From Aldrovandia affinis (Eukaryota > Chordata > Actinopteri > Notacanthiformes > Halosauridae), in contig JAINUG010000054.1 in NCBI GenBank assembly GCA_029706075.1, positions 4,413,574 through 4,477,573 on the forward strand: a stretch of 64,000 nucleotides of DNA, written 5' to 3'. Positions 11,613-23,106 of the stretch are shown here, in pieces (positions within the stretch are counted from its first letter, which is position 1; the number at the start of each line of letters is the position of its first letter). A program made the position numbers and the translations under genes. The notes below the pieces were generated by a model that searched no databases, was not told where the DNA came from, and was given only the letters and a program-made list of their open reading frames with translations.

Positions 11613-12384
11613 CATGACCGTAACCAACGAATAAACACGCAGCAAGCAAGGTAAACCAAGGTAACGCTTGTGTTCTCCCGGGCTCCTCCTCCACTCTGCG
11701 ACTCCACGTTCATCCCCTCGGAGTTCACGTCACTGGTTTGTATTTCGGGAGCAACTGAGGACGTGCAGCTCTACCTCCCACAAAAGATGTCTTTGCCCGT
11801 CGCTCTCTGTGCGACTCCCTGCTCGACGCACAAAGCGAAATGGCCCCGAGCTCGAAAAAAAAAGCCTCGTTTTTTATCTGATTTTAATGACCAAGTCGGC
11901 ACTTTACACCACACACTTGTTATCGGATAACCAAAATTGTTACCCCACCCTTCCAGCCGGTCTCTTACAATCGTCCACAATCTACAGTCGTACTTAATGT
12001 GTTAACAAGCACACATGTATTTGGCAAACCGGTCCGAAAAAAAAATGTACTAACGCACATTTTCTCCCCAACAAAAACAAGCTAAATAAATAAATTCTAT
12101 TCCAGGTTTTACAAGGTAAAATCCGAAGTAGCTTGAGAAGGCAGTTACCAAGGTAGCCCATCGGGCGTCAGTGGTTTCTTTGTCGGTCTAAAAGGGATCT
12201 CTGCTCACTCACTGGCACGCAGAGGCTCAACCCAAACCTTTGTCTGAGCTGGGGACTGCGTGTCGCTGTGTGTCTGTGCTAGACCGTGGGCCTGCCCCTC
12301 CTTCCTGTGAAACGCTGTTTCATTTGTTTGCATCACATTTGATTTTATTTGATTTGAAAGAAAGAGAACCATTTCTTTGTTTAT

Positions 12385-12640
12385 TTTTTCCCGTTTTCCA
12401 CCAATTTGGTGGCCAATTTGTATCCCTCTTCTAGTTCGACTCCCAACCCCCCACTCCCCTCCGCAAACCCCCCCCGCAGTGACGAAGGCGAACCAACAGC
12501 TGTCGGCTGTTACTCTGACACGCAAGCGAGCCTGCTCGCACACGGCAAACCCTTCCCCCTCCCCGCAGTACAGGACTCCCAGCTCGAACCCAGGCTACAG
12601 TGGGCAACCTGCACTTAGGACAAGTGCTTTCACTGGTCTG
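12385..12640 (-). mobile_element. Degenerate tRNA-derived SINE, same tail family
   Basis: The tail on + is TTTTCCACCAATTTGGTGGC (12395), and the B-box region on - is GGGTTCGAGCTGGGA (near 12590). The body is diverged from the other copies. It is the oldest-looking member here. Confidence 0.55.
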
Positions 12641-12987
12641 GTATGGGCTATGACTCCTGCTCGATCCATTATTTATGTTCTTCTGGTGAGCCTGTGATAT
12701 TTTCAGCGGTGTGCTGTTGATAAACCGATCGCTACGCTCAGATGACAATGATGTTTTTATGTTTTTTTTAATAGTTATGCTGTGTACTGAACTCGGCTTT
12801 TATTTGTTGACATTTAACCGAACGTGCATGCAAAATTAGTTTCAGAATACGTTCGTTTTTTTGTTGCCATTTGCCATTCACGTCATTCAAGTCAAACCGT
12901 TTGAAATTGATTACCCGTATGTCCCATTTAGCAATATTCACCAGAGAGTAGACCGGATTGTCGAAGCGGTCGCTGGAAGCTGCGCTT

Positions 12988-13710
12988 GGGGGCGGCAGTG
13001 GCTCAGTGGCTCAGTGGCTCAGTGGTTAGCGACACGGGCTGGCAAGCGGAGGGTTGCTGGTTCGCATCCCAGGAAGGCCAATGAAAAAACAATGAACTGG
13101 AAACTGGAGGGAGGCTAGTTCACTTCCTGGGGCACTGCCGAAGTGCCCTTGAGCAAGGCACAGAACCCCTAAACTGCTCCAGGGGCGCCGTACTATGGCT
13201 GACCCTGCGCTCGGACCTCTCTGATGGAATACATATGTATAGGGGTCTATGTGTGTGTGTATCTAGGAGAGATATGTGAAAAGACAAATTCCAATTACCT
13301 TGTGTAACATGGCAAATAAAGTATCTCATCTCATCTCATCTTCAGCCGCTTATTCCTGGTCAGGGTCGCGGGGGGGCTGGAGCCTATCCCAGCATGCATA
13401 GGGGCAAGAGGCAGGAATACACCCTGGACAGGTCGCCAATCCATCGCAGGGCACTACATACACCATTCACTCAGACACTCATACCTACGGGCAATTTAGA
13501 CTCTCCAATTAGGCTAACGTGCATGTCTTTGGACTGTGGGAGGAAACCGGAGTACCCGGAGGAAACCCACTCGGACACGGGGAGAACATGCAAACTCCAC
13601 ACAGAAAGGCCCCCGGCCGGGATTCGAACCCGGGACCTTGTTGCTGTGAGGCGACAGTGCTATCCACTGCACCACCGTGCCGCCTGCAAATAAAGTATAT
13701 TATATTATAT
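12988..13710 (+). mobile_element. tRNA-derived SINE (host), tail split by a second SINE
   Basis: The head GGCGGCAGTGGCTCAGTGG has CTCAGTGG repeated three times. It is followed by GGTTGCTGGTTCGCATCCC (B box), a body with CTTGAGCAAGGCACAGAACC and a tail GCAAATAAAGTAT (13312-13324). The tail resumes at 13686 as GCAAATAAAGTAT plus ATTAT repeats, after the inserted element at 13325-13685. Confidence 0.75.
13325..13685 (-). mobile_element. DANA/mermaid-like SINE inserted in another SINE's tail
   Basis: On -: head GGCGGCACGGTGGTGCAGTG, B box GGTTCGAATCCCGGCC, then the body GTGTGGAGTTTGCATGTTCT and GGTTTCCTCCCACAGTCC that I recall from fish DANA/mermaid SINEs, and a (GATGA)n-type tail. It is flanked by perfect 13-bp duplications GCAAATAAAGTAT, so limits and order are clear. 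Frames over it (for example 13394-13693) are not genes. Confidence 0.82.
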
Positions 13711-13864
13711 TGCGTGCGCATCGGCCTGGACGTGCTCCCACAGTAGCCTTTCATTCAGGGCTCTGTTCTTCCTCCGCGGTGCCTCGTTTGAGCGGACTGC
13801 ATCGGAGCGACAGAGAGCTCGCCGTCGGTGTGAAGAAACCATCCCTTTACGCCAGACACCTGTG

Positions 13865-13945
13865 CCGGCTGGAGAGACCGGGAGGGGGAGGGGGAGGGGA
13901 GGGGGAGGGGGCTACGCTTTACCGTGAGGGGGGCTACGCTTTACC
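13865..13945 (+). repeat. G-rich tract with G-quadruplex potential and a 19-bp direct repeat
   Basis: Five or more runs of four to five G separated by single A (13873-13911). GGGGCTACGCTTTACCGTG is then present twice in a row (13908 and 13928). Confidence 0.8.
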
Positions 13946-14380
13946 GTGGCCAGTGTGCGAGCAGTTAGAATCACCACTAATTGTGCGTAAGGTCCGATCC
14001 TGGAGCAGGGGAGAGACGACTTGCCCTCTTTCCGTTTTAATCCAAATGTCGACAGGTTTTTAGTATGGAAATTTAGCATAATGCGCGTTTAATATAATAT
14101 CACCTCCGGCGTAAAAAGTCTGGAAATGAAATCCTAAGCGGAAGGTTTGAGTCCTAAGCAACCTGCCTGACAACACAAACAAAAACAAACATGATTCCCC
14201 TGGAGGGGAGGGGAGGGGGGAGGTGGCGGCAGCTCTGGCCCATTGAGCAGATGCGTTGGAACGGCCGGGATTGGATTCCTCCACGGGAGTCTCTCTCTGC
14301 CCACGTCTGTCACAGCACATCTATCTGGACTTCACTGCTGCCACTGGAGATGCATTACCTGGGATCAGTGTGATGAGTTT

Positions 14381-14537
14381 AGAGAGGGAGAGAGAGAGAG
14401 AGAGATTGAGAGAGGGAGGAAGAAAGAGAGAGATTGAGAGTGGGAGGGAGGAGGGAGGGAGTGAGATTGAGGGAGTGAGGGAAAGAGCAATTGAGAGAGA
14501 TTGAGAGAGGGAGAGAGAGAGGTTGGGGGAGAGAAAT
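14381..14537 (+). repeat. GA-rich purine tract
   Basis: Imperfect (GA)n with GATTGAGAGAGGGAG variants. Leu/Ser-rich frames on - come from it. Confidence 0.92.
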
Positions 14538-14683
14538 TTACAGCCCCAGGATTCTCCAAGGTTCCCAGCAGCAGCGTTGTGGATAAAGTACCACTGCCAC
14601 TGCAGAACAGTGTTGCGCAACATTTTATTATTACGTTATTACATGCTCTGTTTATTCTGAAGAAGAATATATAGGCTCTGTGT

Positions 14684-14721
14684 ACACCCACCCACACTCA
14701 CGAACACGCTCACATACACGC

Positions 14722-14757
<36 letters not shown>

Positions 14758-14762
14758 CCATG

Positions 14763-14799
<37 letters not shown>

Positions 14800-14843
14800 C
14801 CACACACCCATGCTCACATACACACACCCACCCATGCTCACAT

Positions 14844-14887
<44 letters not shown>

Positions 14888-14932
14888 ACACACCCATGCT
14901 CACATACACACATGCGCGTGCACACACAACAT
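14684..14932 (+). repeat. (CA)n compound microsatellite
   Basis: Three long CA runs separated by CCCATGCTCACATACAC-like units that recur four times, so this is a microsatellite and a minisatellite combined. Confidence 0.93.
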
Positions 14933-15044
14933 TTTTGAAATCATGCTTCGAAAGCAAGAAAACATAACTGGCAGTGAAACGTGAGCTGCAAATTGTGAAC
15001 AATGGGCCGTGGGCTTGGAGTCTTGAGGAGCCAGGGAGTGTACT

Positions 15045-15155
15045 GTGCGTGTGTGTGTGTGTGAGAGCGTGAGGGAGGAAGAGAGAGATGGATAGAGAGA
15101 AAGAAAGAGGGAGGGAGAGGGAGTGAGAGGGAGTGAGAGAGAGGGGGAGGGCATA
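15045..15155 (+). repeat. (GT)n followed by a GA-rich tract
   Basis: Short GT run, then imperfect GA/GGGA repeats to about 15150. Confidence 0.85.
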
Positions 15156-16621
15156 CTCTGGAGGAGGTTCACGGTGACCTTTCCTCGAACCCCCTTTTAA
15201 ACCGCCTCTTTTGGGCCCCCCTTCGACCTCCTATGCAGCGGGATCGTAAGAATAACAATATTAATAACTCGCCTCCCCCCACGCGGGATTACCAGCACAA
15301 GCGTTCGCGCTCTCGCCGAGCCTACAGTATCCCCCCGGCCCCTCGGCTGCGTGCGGCAGTGAAAAGGTTAATCCGCCATCGCAGACAGCTTCAGGTCAGG
15401 CTGCCTCTTCTAGGTCAGGCCTTTGTGCTTTGTCCTGGCCTGAGCAAGTGCCCCGCCTCCAAGGATGCTCCCGCGCCCTATAGCAGGCCCGTATGAGTCT
15501 GGGGGCGGGGCCCACCACCCCCACCTGCCCAGAGCCCCCCCCCTGCGCTGGTGCCGACAGCAAGAGAAGCCTAGTTTACTGAGCACAAGGCACCCACTGT
15601 AGGGCCCTCCAGCCCTGGCGCTAATGGAACCCACCCAGACGTGCGCACACGTGACGGCGCACACACGGTCTTTTCAGCAGCGTCTTTCATCGTCAAGCCG
15701 ATTGCGGGCGGGAGAGGGAGTGGGGGGGGCAGACTGTCGGGGGAACACCCAAGACTCTACTCCCCCCCACCCCTGGTCCCTTGAGCCTGCAGGTGAGGGG
15801 AGGGCAGGGGGGAAGGTCAGGGCACATGCAGATCAGTATTAGAGCTCAACCCTTACGCTTGAAACTGGAGTACGGTTTGTTATTTTTTATAATAGTTCAG
15901 TTTATACCATTTTTTTCTTTTTTTGTGTACTGTATTTTGGAGTACAGTTTTATTTATTTATTTTTTGGGGGGGCCTTTTTTTTGCCAACTGCACATAATG
16001 GCCTAGATTCAAAAGAAAATGAAATGACTGAAAATATTTGAATGAAAATAAATGCGTTTGCAGCATTAAAAATTGCTAATTGTTTTTCCTCACAAACATA
16101 GTGTGGCAAGTTCAGCCATCGCCAAAATTGTCCTTTGCGAAGACAAAAGCGAACACTTGCATGCATTTGTAAGTCAAAGTTAAGGACAGATGTTGATTGT
16201 ATCCAGGCCAAGGTCTTAATTTTAATTCCTTGTGTACTGGCTGAGTCAGTTTTACACTAAATATCTATATTGTTACTGCCTACTCCATTATTGTGATTGT
16301 AGCTATCCTATTTATTTTGTGTTTGCCATATTGGCTGTGGAAGTCGCTTTGGACAAAGGAGCCCGCCAAATAAATAAATGTAAGAGTACATGCATGTAAT
16401 GTTCTTCAAGCGCATCTCCTATGGATTGTAGTGTCCCTTTCTTGGCAGATTGTCGATTTTTATGTGTTTATTTATTTTTCTCACCTCTGTGGTCAGAGCT
16501 CCAGTCGTGGGGTTAGATTGGCTGGGAATGCATGTCCACTTCGAAGAGGGGTTGGAACCTGAGATGGAGTGCCATATCATCAGATCCCATATCATCTGTG
16601 TGACAGATTGGGACAGGACCG

Positions 16622-16775
16622 ATTGAGACAGATACGAGACAGATACGAGACAGGACGAGACAGATACGAGACAGATACGAGACAGATACGGGACAGGTAC
16701 GAGACAGGTACGAGACAGGTACGAGACAGATACGAGAATGAGATGAGACAGGAATGAGATGAGAACGAGACAGAT
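16622..16775 (+). repeat. 11-bp minisatellite GAGACAGATAC / GAGACAGGTAC
   Basis: About a dozen imperfect 11-mers; 11 is not a multiple of three, so every frame reads the same peptide period (SYLSRICLV type on -). The 206-residue and shorter frames over it are artefacts. A and G variants at position 8 are grouped in blocks. Confidence 0.9.
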
Positions 16776-17811
16776 CCCCAGTTTGGGAGCCCACACGTCA
16801 AGGCACAGTATCCTAGCAGCGGCCTGGCTGTACACACAGAGTACTACGGCAGTGCTGAAGCCGCAGCTCTGTTTGTATTCCCGTCCTCTCCCCTCATGCT
16901 GCTGGCAGTGTTCGCCTCCTAACATCGATCCCAACGATCCCAGTCGAGGTTGGGAGACGGGGAAGTGTTTATTTATGATTTTTGTTTTGGAGAACACGTT
17001 TGAAGCCGCTTGAGACTGCCGTCTTGGCTGCCCTGACATTTTCGAGCTACGCCGCGCCCCGCACCTGCCGCCTTAATTCAGAGACGACTCGGAGGGCTCG
17101 TCGCCCCGCCCCCGCCCCACCCCACCGTAACGGCAAGGCCCCGATCCCTCCCACGTTCCCCGTCGTGTCACGGTTACCACGTGAGGTGAGGTCGGAAGGG
17201 CGGGCAAGCACCGCACTCCGCGCTTACAGTCAATTCACTACGTGGTGTCACGCTCCATCGAGTGGCAGATGGGAGCGCTTCTTCCGTTAAGAGGCGAAGG
17301 CCCCCATCGCAAGAAATCATTTTAATGTGGAGTTTAGCATGCAGGGCACGACCGGCCCAGGTGACCGGGCTCATCAAAGCGCCGCGCCGCCTCCATCCCC
17401 TCTCGCCCTCCTCCTTTTTTTGTTTTTGCGCATCTCATTTAACGCATCGGCGTTCATTAACATTTTAACACCGGCCGCCTCTGGCCCTGCGCGCTGCAGC
17501 TATCGATTCGTATTCCCTCCCCTAAGTCCTAAATCTTCCTCCTCGCTGGTTTCTCATTTGTGCGCCCTCGTCCAAAAAGCGGCTTTGATTTGGCCACAGA
17601 GAGGACTTAGAGAGGCGTATAGATCGGGCTGACCGTAGCGGTGCCAAACCTGTCTGAGTCTGTGCGAGTCTGTGATGTGCCGGGCTGTACCGTGTACCCG
17701 GGAGACCCAGATCCCAGCCCCAGCCCGGGTTGGGGGTGATCAGCAGGGCTCAGTTGTTTAACTGCTCGATGAGCGATCGTTTAAAGAGCCCCATTTAAAG
17801 AGTTTTTATAG

Positions 17812-17885
17812 CATTTAGCATTTTACATTTTAAGCATTTAGCAGACGCTCTTATCCAGAGCGACTTACAAGATGCGCATTAATAC
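17812..17885 (-). mobile_element. SINE tail fragment
   Basis: GCATTTAGCAGACGCTCTTA and CCAGAGCGACTTACAAGATG, the same tail variant as at 7030. No head is attached. Confidence 0.6.
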
Positions 17886-18189
17886 ATGGTATTGGCTCGG
17901 GATTGTTTATTTATATATATATTTTTTTGGTCAGTCATTGATTGATTGGTAATTACTATAGCTGTGAAGCTTAGACATGCTTTTTGGAGCTTTGCGATCA
18001 GGAGGGTCGCAGGTTTGGAAGGGTTTAGCGAGGGTTCTCAAAATGGGCAGGGTGTGAGCAGGCCGGTGGAGCCAGGGATCGCTGAGTCACATATGCCAGT
18101 CCAGCCCGGTCCATCAAAAGCAGTCCAGCAGCCTCGAAATGGCAGCCCATCCAACCAGCCACCGCCATGCAACTTTTTTGTTCTTGCTA

Positions 18190-18300
18190 AACTCTAAACT
18201 GACTTTAGTGAAATCAGCATTTCAGTCCCAAAGATCTTCGTCAGGGTCTGAATATATATATATATAGATATGTATATATATATATATATAAATGATCAGG
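18190..18300 (-). repeat. Possible retroelement end plus (TA)n
   Basis: On - it reads CTGACGAAGATCTTTGGGAC TGAAATGC, similar in form to the fragment at 62185. It is followed on + by about 40 bases of alternating TA/TG (18249-18291). Confidence 0.35.
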
Positions 18301-21300
18301 TGCATCTCTTGAGGTGACATTGATTAACAATTAATGACATGACCTGGATCAGTAGGAGAGAGAAAATGGCCAAATATTCATACAAAAAATATATGAAAAT
18401 ATTTACAAAATCAGTCCGTCATGTACGATTGTATACAAAGATTAATGCGATGCATAATATAGAAACGAGACCGTTCTTAATACTATCAAAAATACAATCT
18501 TTTCATCGTCCACACAGATAATAGACCAATAGTGGGCAGACAATAAACATGTACATTGACACGTATTGGTCTGTGATATAGAACCTCTTCAGAAATGCGT
18601 GGTACTGGTCATGCACAACTGACATCTACCCTCCCAGATTGTGTGACATCACAATGCAGAGCAATGTGTGTGCTGTGTGCCGATTGGCTGGAAGAGTGAC
18701 TTCACCTCACCTCACCTCACCCCCTGTCCACTTTGGCTTGATATTCTCATTAGCGGACTGGCAAGGCGAGTGGCCATAATGCAGAGGTCACAGGAGGGTG
18801 ACACGGGTTGCACAGGGGCACTGGATTTTCCTAGTCGAGATTTAGATGCCCGTACTTTGGATATGACATTTTTACTGCCCCTGAAATTAAGGATGACGGT
18901 TTAAGGGTTTGGGTTTGCTATTAATAAGGGTGTGCTTGCAGTAATTCATACACCGCAGGGAGAGTTATCGTCTTGGCCCGGCCCAGAAGGCTGCTGCTCG
19001 TGAAGGTGATCTGCATTGGCGGGGTACGTCACTTTCCCCACTTTCCCACAGAAACCCAACTCTCAGGTCTGACTAGCTATGGTTGTTCTGCTTTCTTACT
19101 TAGCCCTGGTTGAATCCAAGCACCTGCGCGCGTGTGTGTGTCATAGATCATCAACATCACCTTGACCACCTGTTGCAAGCTTTCATTCCATATTTTCGCC
19201 CATATTAGGAAGTATGTCGCCAGAGCATTTGATTGGAGTTGGCGTTCGCCGATGGTGACGTCTCAAAGTCCCTGGACCTGACGTTGGCGAGGTAACGAGA
19301 AGGCCTTAAGAGTTTAAAAACCTGGCCTGGGCATGATCGAGCTCAAAAGTGCTTATCCGCAATCCTGTAATCCTCCTAACTTTGAATACGGGGTTGTAGG
19401 TCCCTCAAAACGTTGGACGCTCCGAGCCTCTTGCTTTCAGCTGGATCTTGAGATCTTGTTTTGTGCGGCCAAGCGGTGGCACGCCATGACAGCTCTTCGC
19501 AGATACCTGCTCCCGTCATCCCGTCGCCGCCTCTCTCTCCGCCGCGAAGAAAAGCCACTTGTTAGACACCCAGGCGGAACCCAACAACTAATACAACGCG
19601 TTCAGTGGAGCGAAGCGCGTGTTTTGTGTCCGTGCGCCAAGTGTGCGCTGCCCCTTAACACTTTCGGTATACAAGACAGCAGCTGCAAGATATCCCACAT
19701 CTTCTGGCCGGGCTGCTTAAAAATAGTCAGCGAGGGTTGAGGTTTGCCACGTCTCTTTCTTTTTTTGTGCTTTTGTGTTTACCAGTTTCCGGTCGGTCAT
19801 GCTTCCGACTCTCCTATTGATTTATTTTCCGAAACCCGTGCTCGCGGAAGAATCGACTGGCGGCCGGCTCTGCCTTTAATTAAGACTGATGGGACGCAGA
19901 CGGGGGCTTTGCGGAGACTTGGGTATTGGGGAAGGGTCAGAGGTCAAAGGGTGTCTAGTAATGCCGTAACCTCTAGTAACCTCTTCCCTCTGGAACAGAT
20001 CTCGCTCGGTGCTCCTCCCCGCGGACGCCGCTGATCGACAGGCGATGCGCATCCATCGACCAGGTCGCCTAGCGACCGCCGAGGTTACATAAGCACGCGC
20101 GTTCGCTCCGCGCTGTGCGGCGGCGGGCTCCCTGGTTGGTCGAGCCAACTGTAGGGGTTCTGCACGCTGTGAGGCAGTTTATTACGCCTTCAGCGTTTGT
20201 CTTGTCAACAGTTCTACTAAGAATGTAGAACATTTTCATTTCTTTTTTTATTCAGATACTTCTACTCTTATGTAAGGTGACCTTGGGTGTCCAGAAAGTA
20301 AGCCAATCAAATACAATTTATTATTATTATTATTATTATTTATTATTTTATTTTTTTCTGGCTGTTTCTACACTTTCTCTCACCTTTGTTGAGATCTGTA
20401 GTTTGGTGTGCTGGTGTGTTAGATATTAATATTGCTATGCAACCGTTCAGCGAGGCACTACTGTAGCTGAAATTTTCTCCAGAGAGTGAGCCAATCTCTG
20501 GAGATTACGACCCAGTTGTATTTTTTATTTTATTTTTTAAACGCTGGGTTGTGTCAGCGAGTGCCATGTTTCTCCTGTTTGGGCCGCTAACGCGAAACGT
20601 ATTTCTGTGACGAAAGGCAGGCGTTTACCCGCAAACTATTTATTCACCTTGTACCAATCTTCTATTATTGCTTTTTTTACCGGCAACAAATGGCCTGAGC
20701 GTTTAAAGTGCCCTTCGCAATGATGCAACTCTGTGCCGAGCTTCGTTTGGATTTTTGAAAAGCAAACGCACTAAATGATTTCAACGGGCTCCCTAAATCG
20801 GGAACACATTACGCGGCTTTCTTTGTGTTTGTGCTCCCCTGAGACTCGCGTCTCTCCCTGAGAGCCGCAGGCGCCTCATTTATCCGACGTTCGTAGAAAC
20901 GATGGCAAACTTGTGCGCGGGAACACAACATTGAATTATCGCGCGCGGGCGTGATCCACCGAAAGGCGCGTACTTCCCAGATGCGCTCGTTTCCATGGAT
21001 ACAATCCATCAGGATTGTTCTGCACGTACGAGCACGTGCACAGAGCCTCCAGTAACGAAACACCCAATTAACCTTGTGGTGTGTGCCTTTTAATTGTGAT
21101 TTGTTCATGCGATATTGCCGCCTTTTAAAACAACGCCAACAGCAATGAATCTGAATCGTTTTCTCTTTTTTTTCCCCCATTTCAATGAACACGTTTCTTT
21201 TCAGCTAAACGCAACACGAATCCCCAAGCCGTGCGTACATTTTTGGGGTGAATTACTATCAAAATGTACAGAATTGAACGGTATGTGACATTTTAGCTCG

Positions 21301-21794
21301 CTTTAGAAATCCCATTTATGTACACAGTAGTTTGGACAGTGGGACCCTCTCCACCGTGGGGGGGGATGAGAAGCTGTGAGACGGTTTAATCGCCACCGTC
21401 ACGGTAACCTCCGCTGTCGCCGTGCCACCCCTGGGGGGCGGAGTCAGCAGTGCTGCTCCCTGCCAGATGACACAGTGTCCTGTCCGCTGACATTAGAGGG
21501 ATACACCTGTACGTTTCATCTGCCCCTTTTGAGCACGTGCACTTCCAGCTACACGTCACGCGCTCATGTAAGCACTTCTCCCGGGAGCCCATGCCTCGGT
21601 GCGCACCTCCTGCACGCGTGCAGCGTGGTTGAGAAAAGAAGAGGAGGACTGGGAAAAGGAGGAGAGAAAGACCTCACACTCATCTCTGTCAGGGCGAACC
21701 GATGCTGTTCTTGTGCCGATTCAGCCCGAGCACCGCAGCCCCCGCATGACGCGCTGACTGGAAGTGGTACGGCCAGCGGTCGTACAGGGGTTAT

Positions 21795-22021
21795 CAGGGA
21801 TGTGATTTTTTTTCCTGATTATTCAGGAAATGCTGATTTTCTGGTGCTAAATATCTCTGGCTATTTGGCTTTATTTGCTGAACATTCTCTCCTGCTATCA
21901 GCTGTCAAAGAGTGCAACATTTCTTAATGCGTATGCTTGTGACATACACATGTCCACAAGACATCTATGGTCTGAAAATAAACATTTCCTGATTAACCAG
22001 GAAAAAAAAATCACATCCCTG
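21795..22021. mobile_element. Short MITE with long inverted ends (227 bp), hAT-like
   Basis: The ends match over about 38 bases: left begins CAGGGATGTGATTTTTTTTC; right, reverse complemented, begins CAGGGATGTGATTTTTTTTT. Each end also contains its own small hairpin (TTCCTGA, TTAT, TCAGGAA on the left). The flanks are GGTTAT on both sides, a 6-bp target duplication (7 if one terminal G is counted outside). The CAGGG start suggests the hAT superfamily, whose duplications are usually 8 bp, so the assignment is tentative. No coding capacity. Confidence 0.72.
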
Positions 22022-22199
22022 GGTTATACAGCGGTCAGGCAGCGGTCAGTCTGGATGAGAGGTGGGGGGTGGGTTGCAGGTTGGGCAACGGGAAGGGTTC
22101 AAGCCCCCCGTGCCTCGAAAATGGGCACTCCCCAAAAGTTGCATCTGTCGCCGCATCCATGTTGAGGGTAAGGTGAGTGTGCAGCGCAGAGGGTGGGTA

Positions 22200-22500
22200 C
22201 AAGGTAGCTGGCGAGCTAGCATTCCTTTGACTCCGTAGACAAAGCCCGCCTACCCCCGTGGGATTGGCTGGGCACGGACAAGGTTGGGCGGTAGCGTGGC
22301 AAAAAGCAACTAGCACCGGGGCGGTCCTTGCCACACCACCGGGTAGTTCCCATGCGAGACCGCCGCGGCGGAAACCGGCCCCCAGGACCGCAGGACCCCT
22401 TCGCGCACGTCGGTAGCGACTTGGGAACCCGACCGCTTCAGCCTTCAGCATGCAGCTCTTTCGCCCTTTGAATCGCCCCGGTAAATATGGGCTGCGGCGT
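22200..22500. promoter_or_regulatory. CpG-rich block with inverted CCAAT and GC-box motifs
   Basis: GGGATTGGCTGGGC (22260, inverted CCAAT) lies near AAGCCCGCCTAC and TTGGGCGG (GC-box-like), followed by CGCCGCGGCGG. This promoter-like composition is about 2.7 kb upstream of the tanc2 exon acceptor. Confidence 0.28.
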
Positions 22501-22721
22501 GTAAAAAGCGAGCTGCCCTGGATAAAGGCCTCGGCTGAGTGGCTGAGTAATGTAATGCGGGTCTGAGGAGTAATGGAGAAGGGAGGGGGAAACAAAGGGC
22601 ACTGCTGCTCAGCCTGCCTGCCTGCCTGCCTCACCTAGAACCCGGCGCCTGAGCTTGCTGAGTCATCCCCGTCTAACAGGGAACATCTGCTCCTTCCTCC
22701 GCAGGCCGCACAAAGAGCTTT

Positions 22722-22906
22722 GGGAGAGGGAGAGAGAGAGAGAGAGAGGAGAGACGATGAGAGGGAGGGAGGGGGGGGGGAGGGAGAGAAGAATGAAAGA
22801 GTGAGACAGAATGGGATAGGGAGGGAGAAGGAAGGAGGGAGAGCGAGGGAGAGAGAGAGAGAGGGAGAGAGAGGGAGAGCGAGGGAGAGAGGGAGAGCGA
22901 GGGAGG

Positions 22907-22954
<48 letters not shown>

Positions 22955-23106
22955 TTCATGAAAGAGACAGAATGAGATGGGGGGGGAGGGAGGAGGGAGG
23001 GAAGGAAGGAGAGAGGAAAGTGGGAAGGAAGGAGAGAAGGAGAGAGGGATGAAAGAGAGCGCGGCAGAGAGGGAGAGGACGAGAAAGGGAGGGAGAGCGA
23101 GAGCAA
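22722..23106 (+). repeat. 380-bp purine tract, GA/GGGA repeats
   Basis: Almost only A and G on the + strand, with a pure (GA)n core near 22910-22952 and GAATGAAAGAGTGAGACAGA-like units repeated at both ends (22791 and 22959). The length and strand asymmetry allow triplex (H-DNA) formation. Confidence 0.93.

Larger units (their letters stand above)
15156..21794. other. Mostly unique sequence outside the repeats listed; no gene recognised
   Basis: GC-rich patches at 17040-17250 and 20030-20130, (TTA)n at 20317-20350, (CACCT)n at 18703-18722. A degenerate tail AGTCGCTTTGGACAAAGGAG at 16344 may be an old SINE. Upstream non-coding tanc2 exons could lie here but cannot be recognised without transcripts. 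Confidence 0.4.

Noticed and set aside
14684..14932. CRISPR-like repeat and spacer pattern
   Set aside because: Repeats are CA microsatellite units with no unique spacers; the window is vertebrate DNA.
16419..17039. 206-residue minus frame with YLSRICLV repeats
   Set aside because: Produced by the 11-bp minisatellite; the period repeats in every frame.
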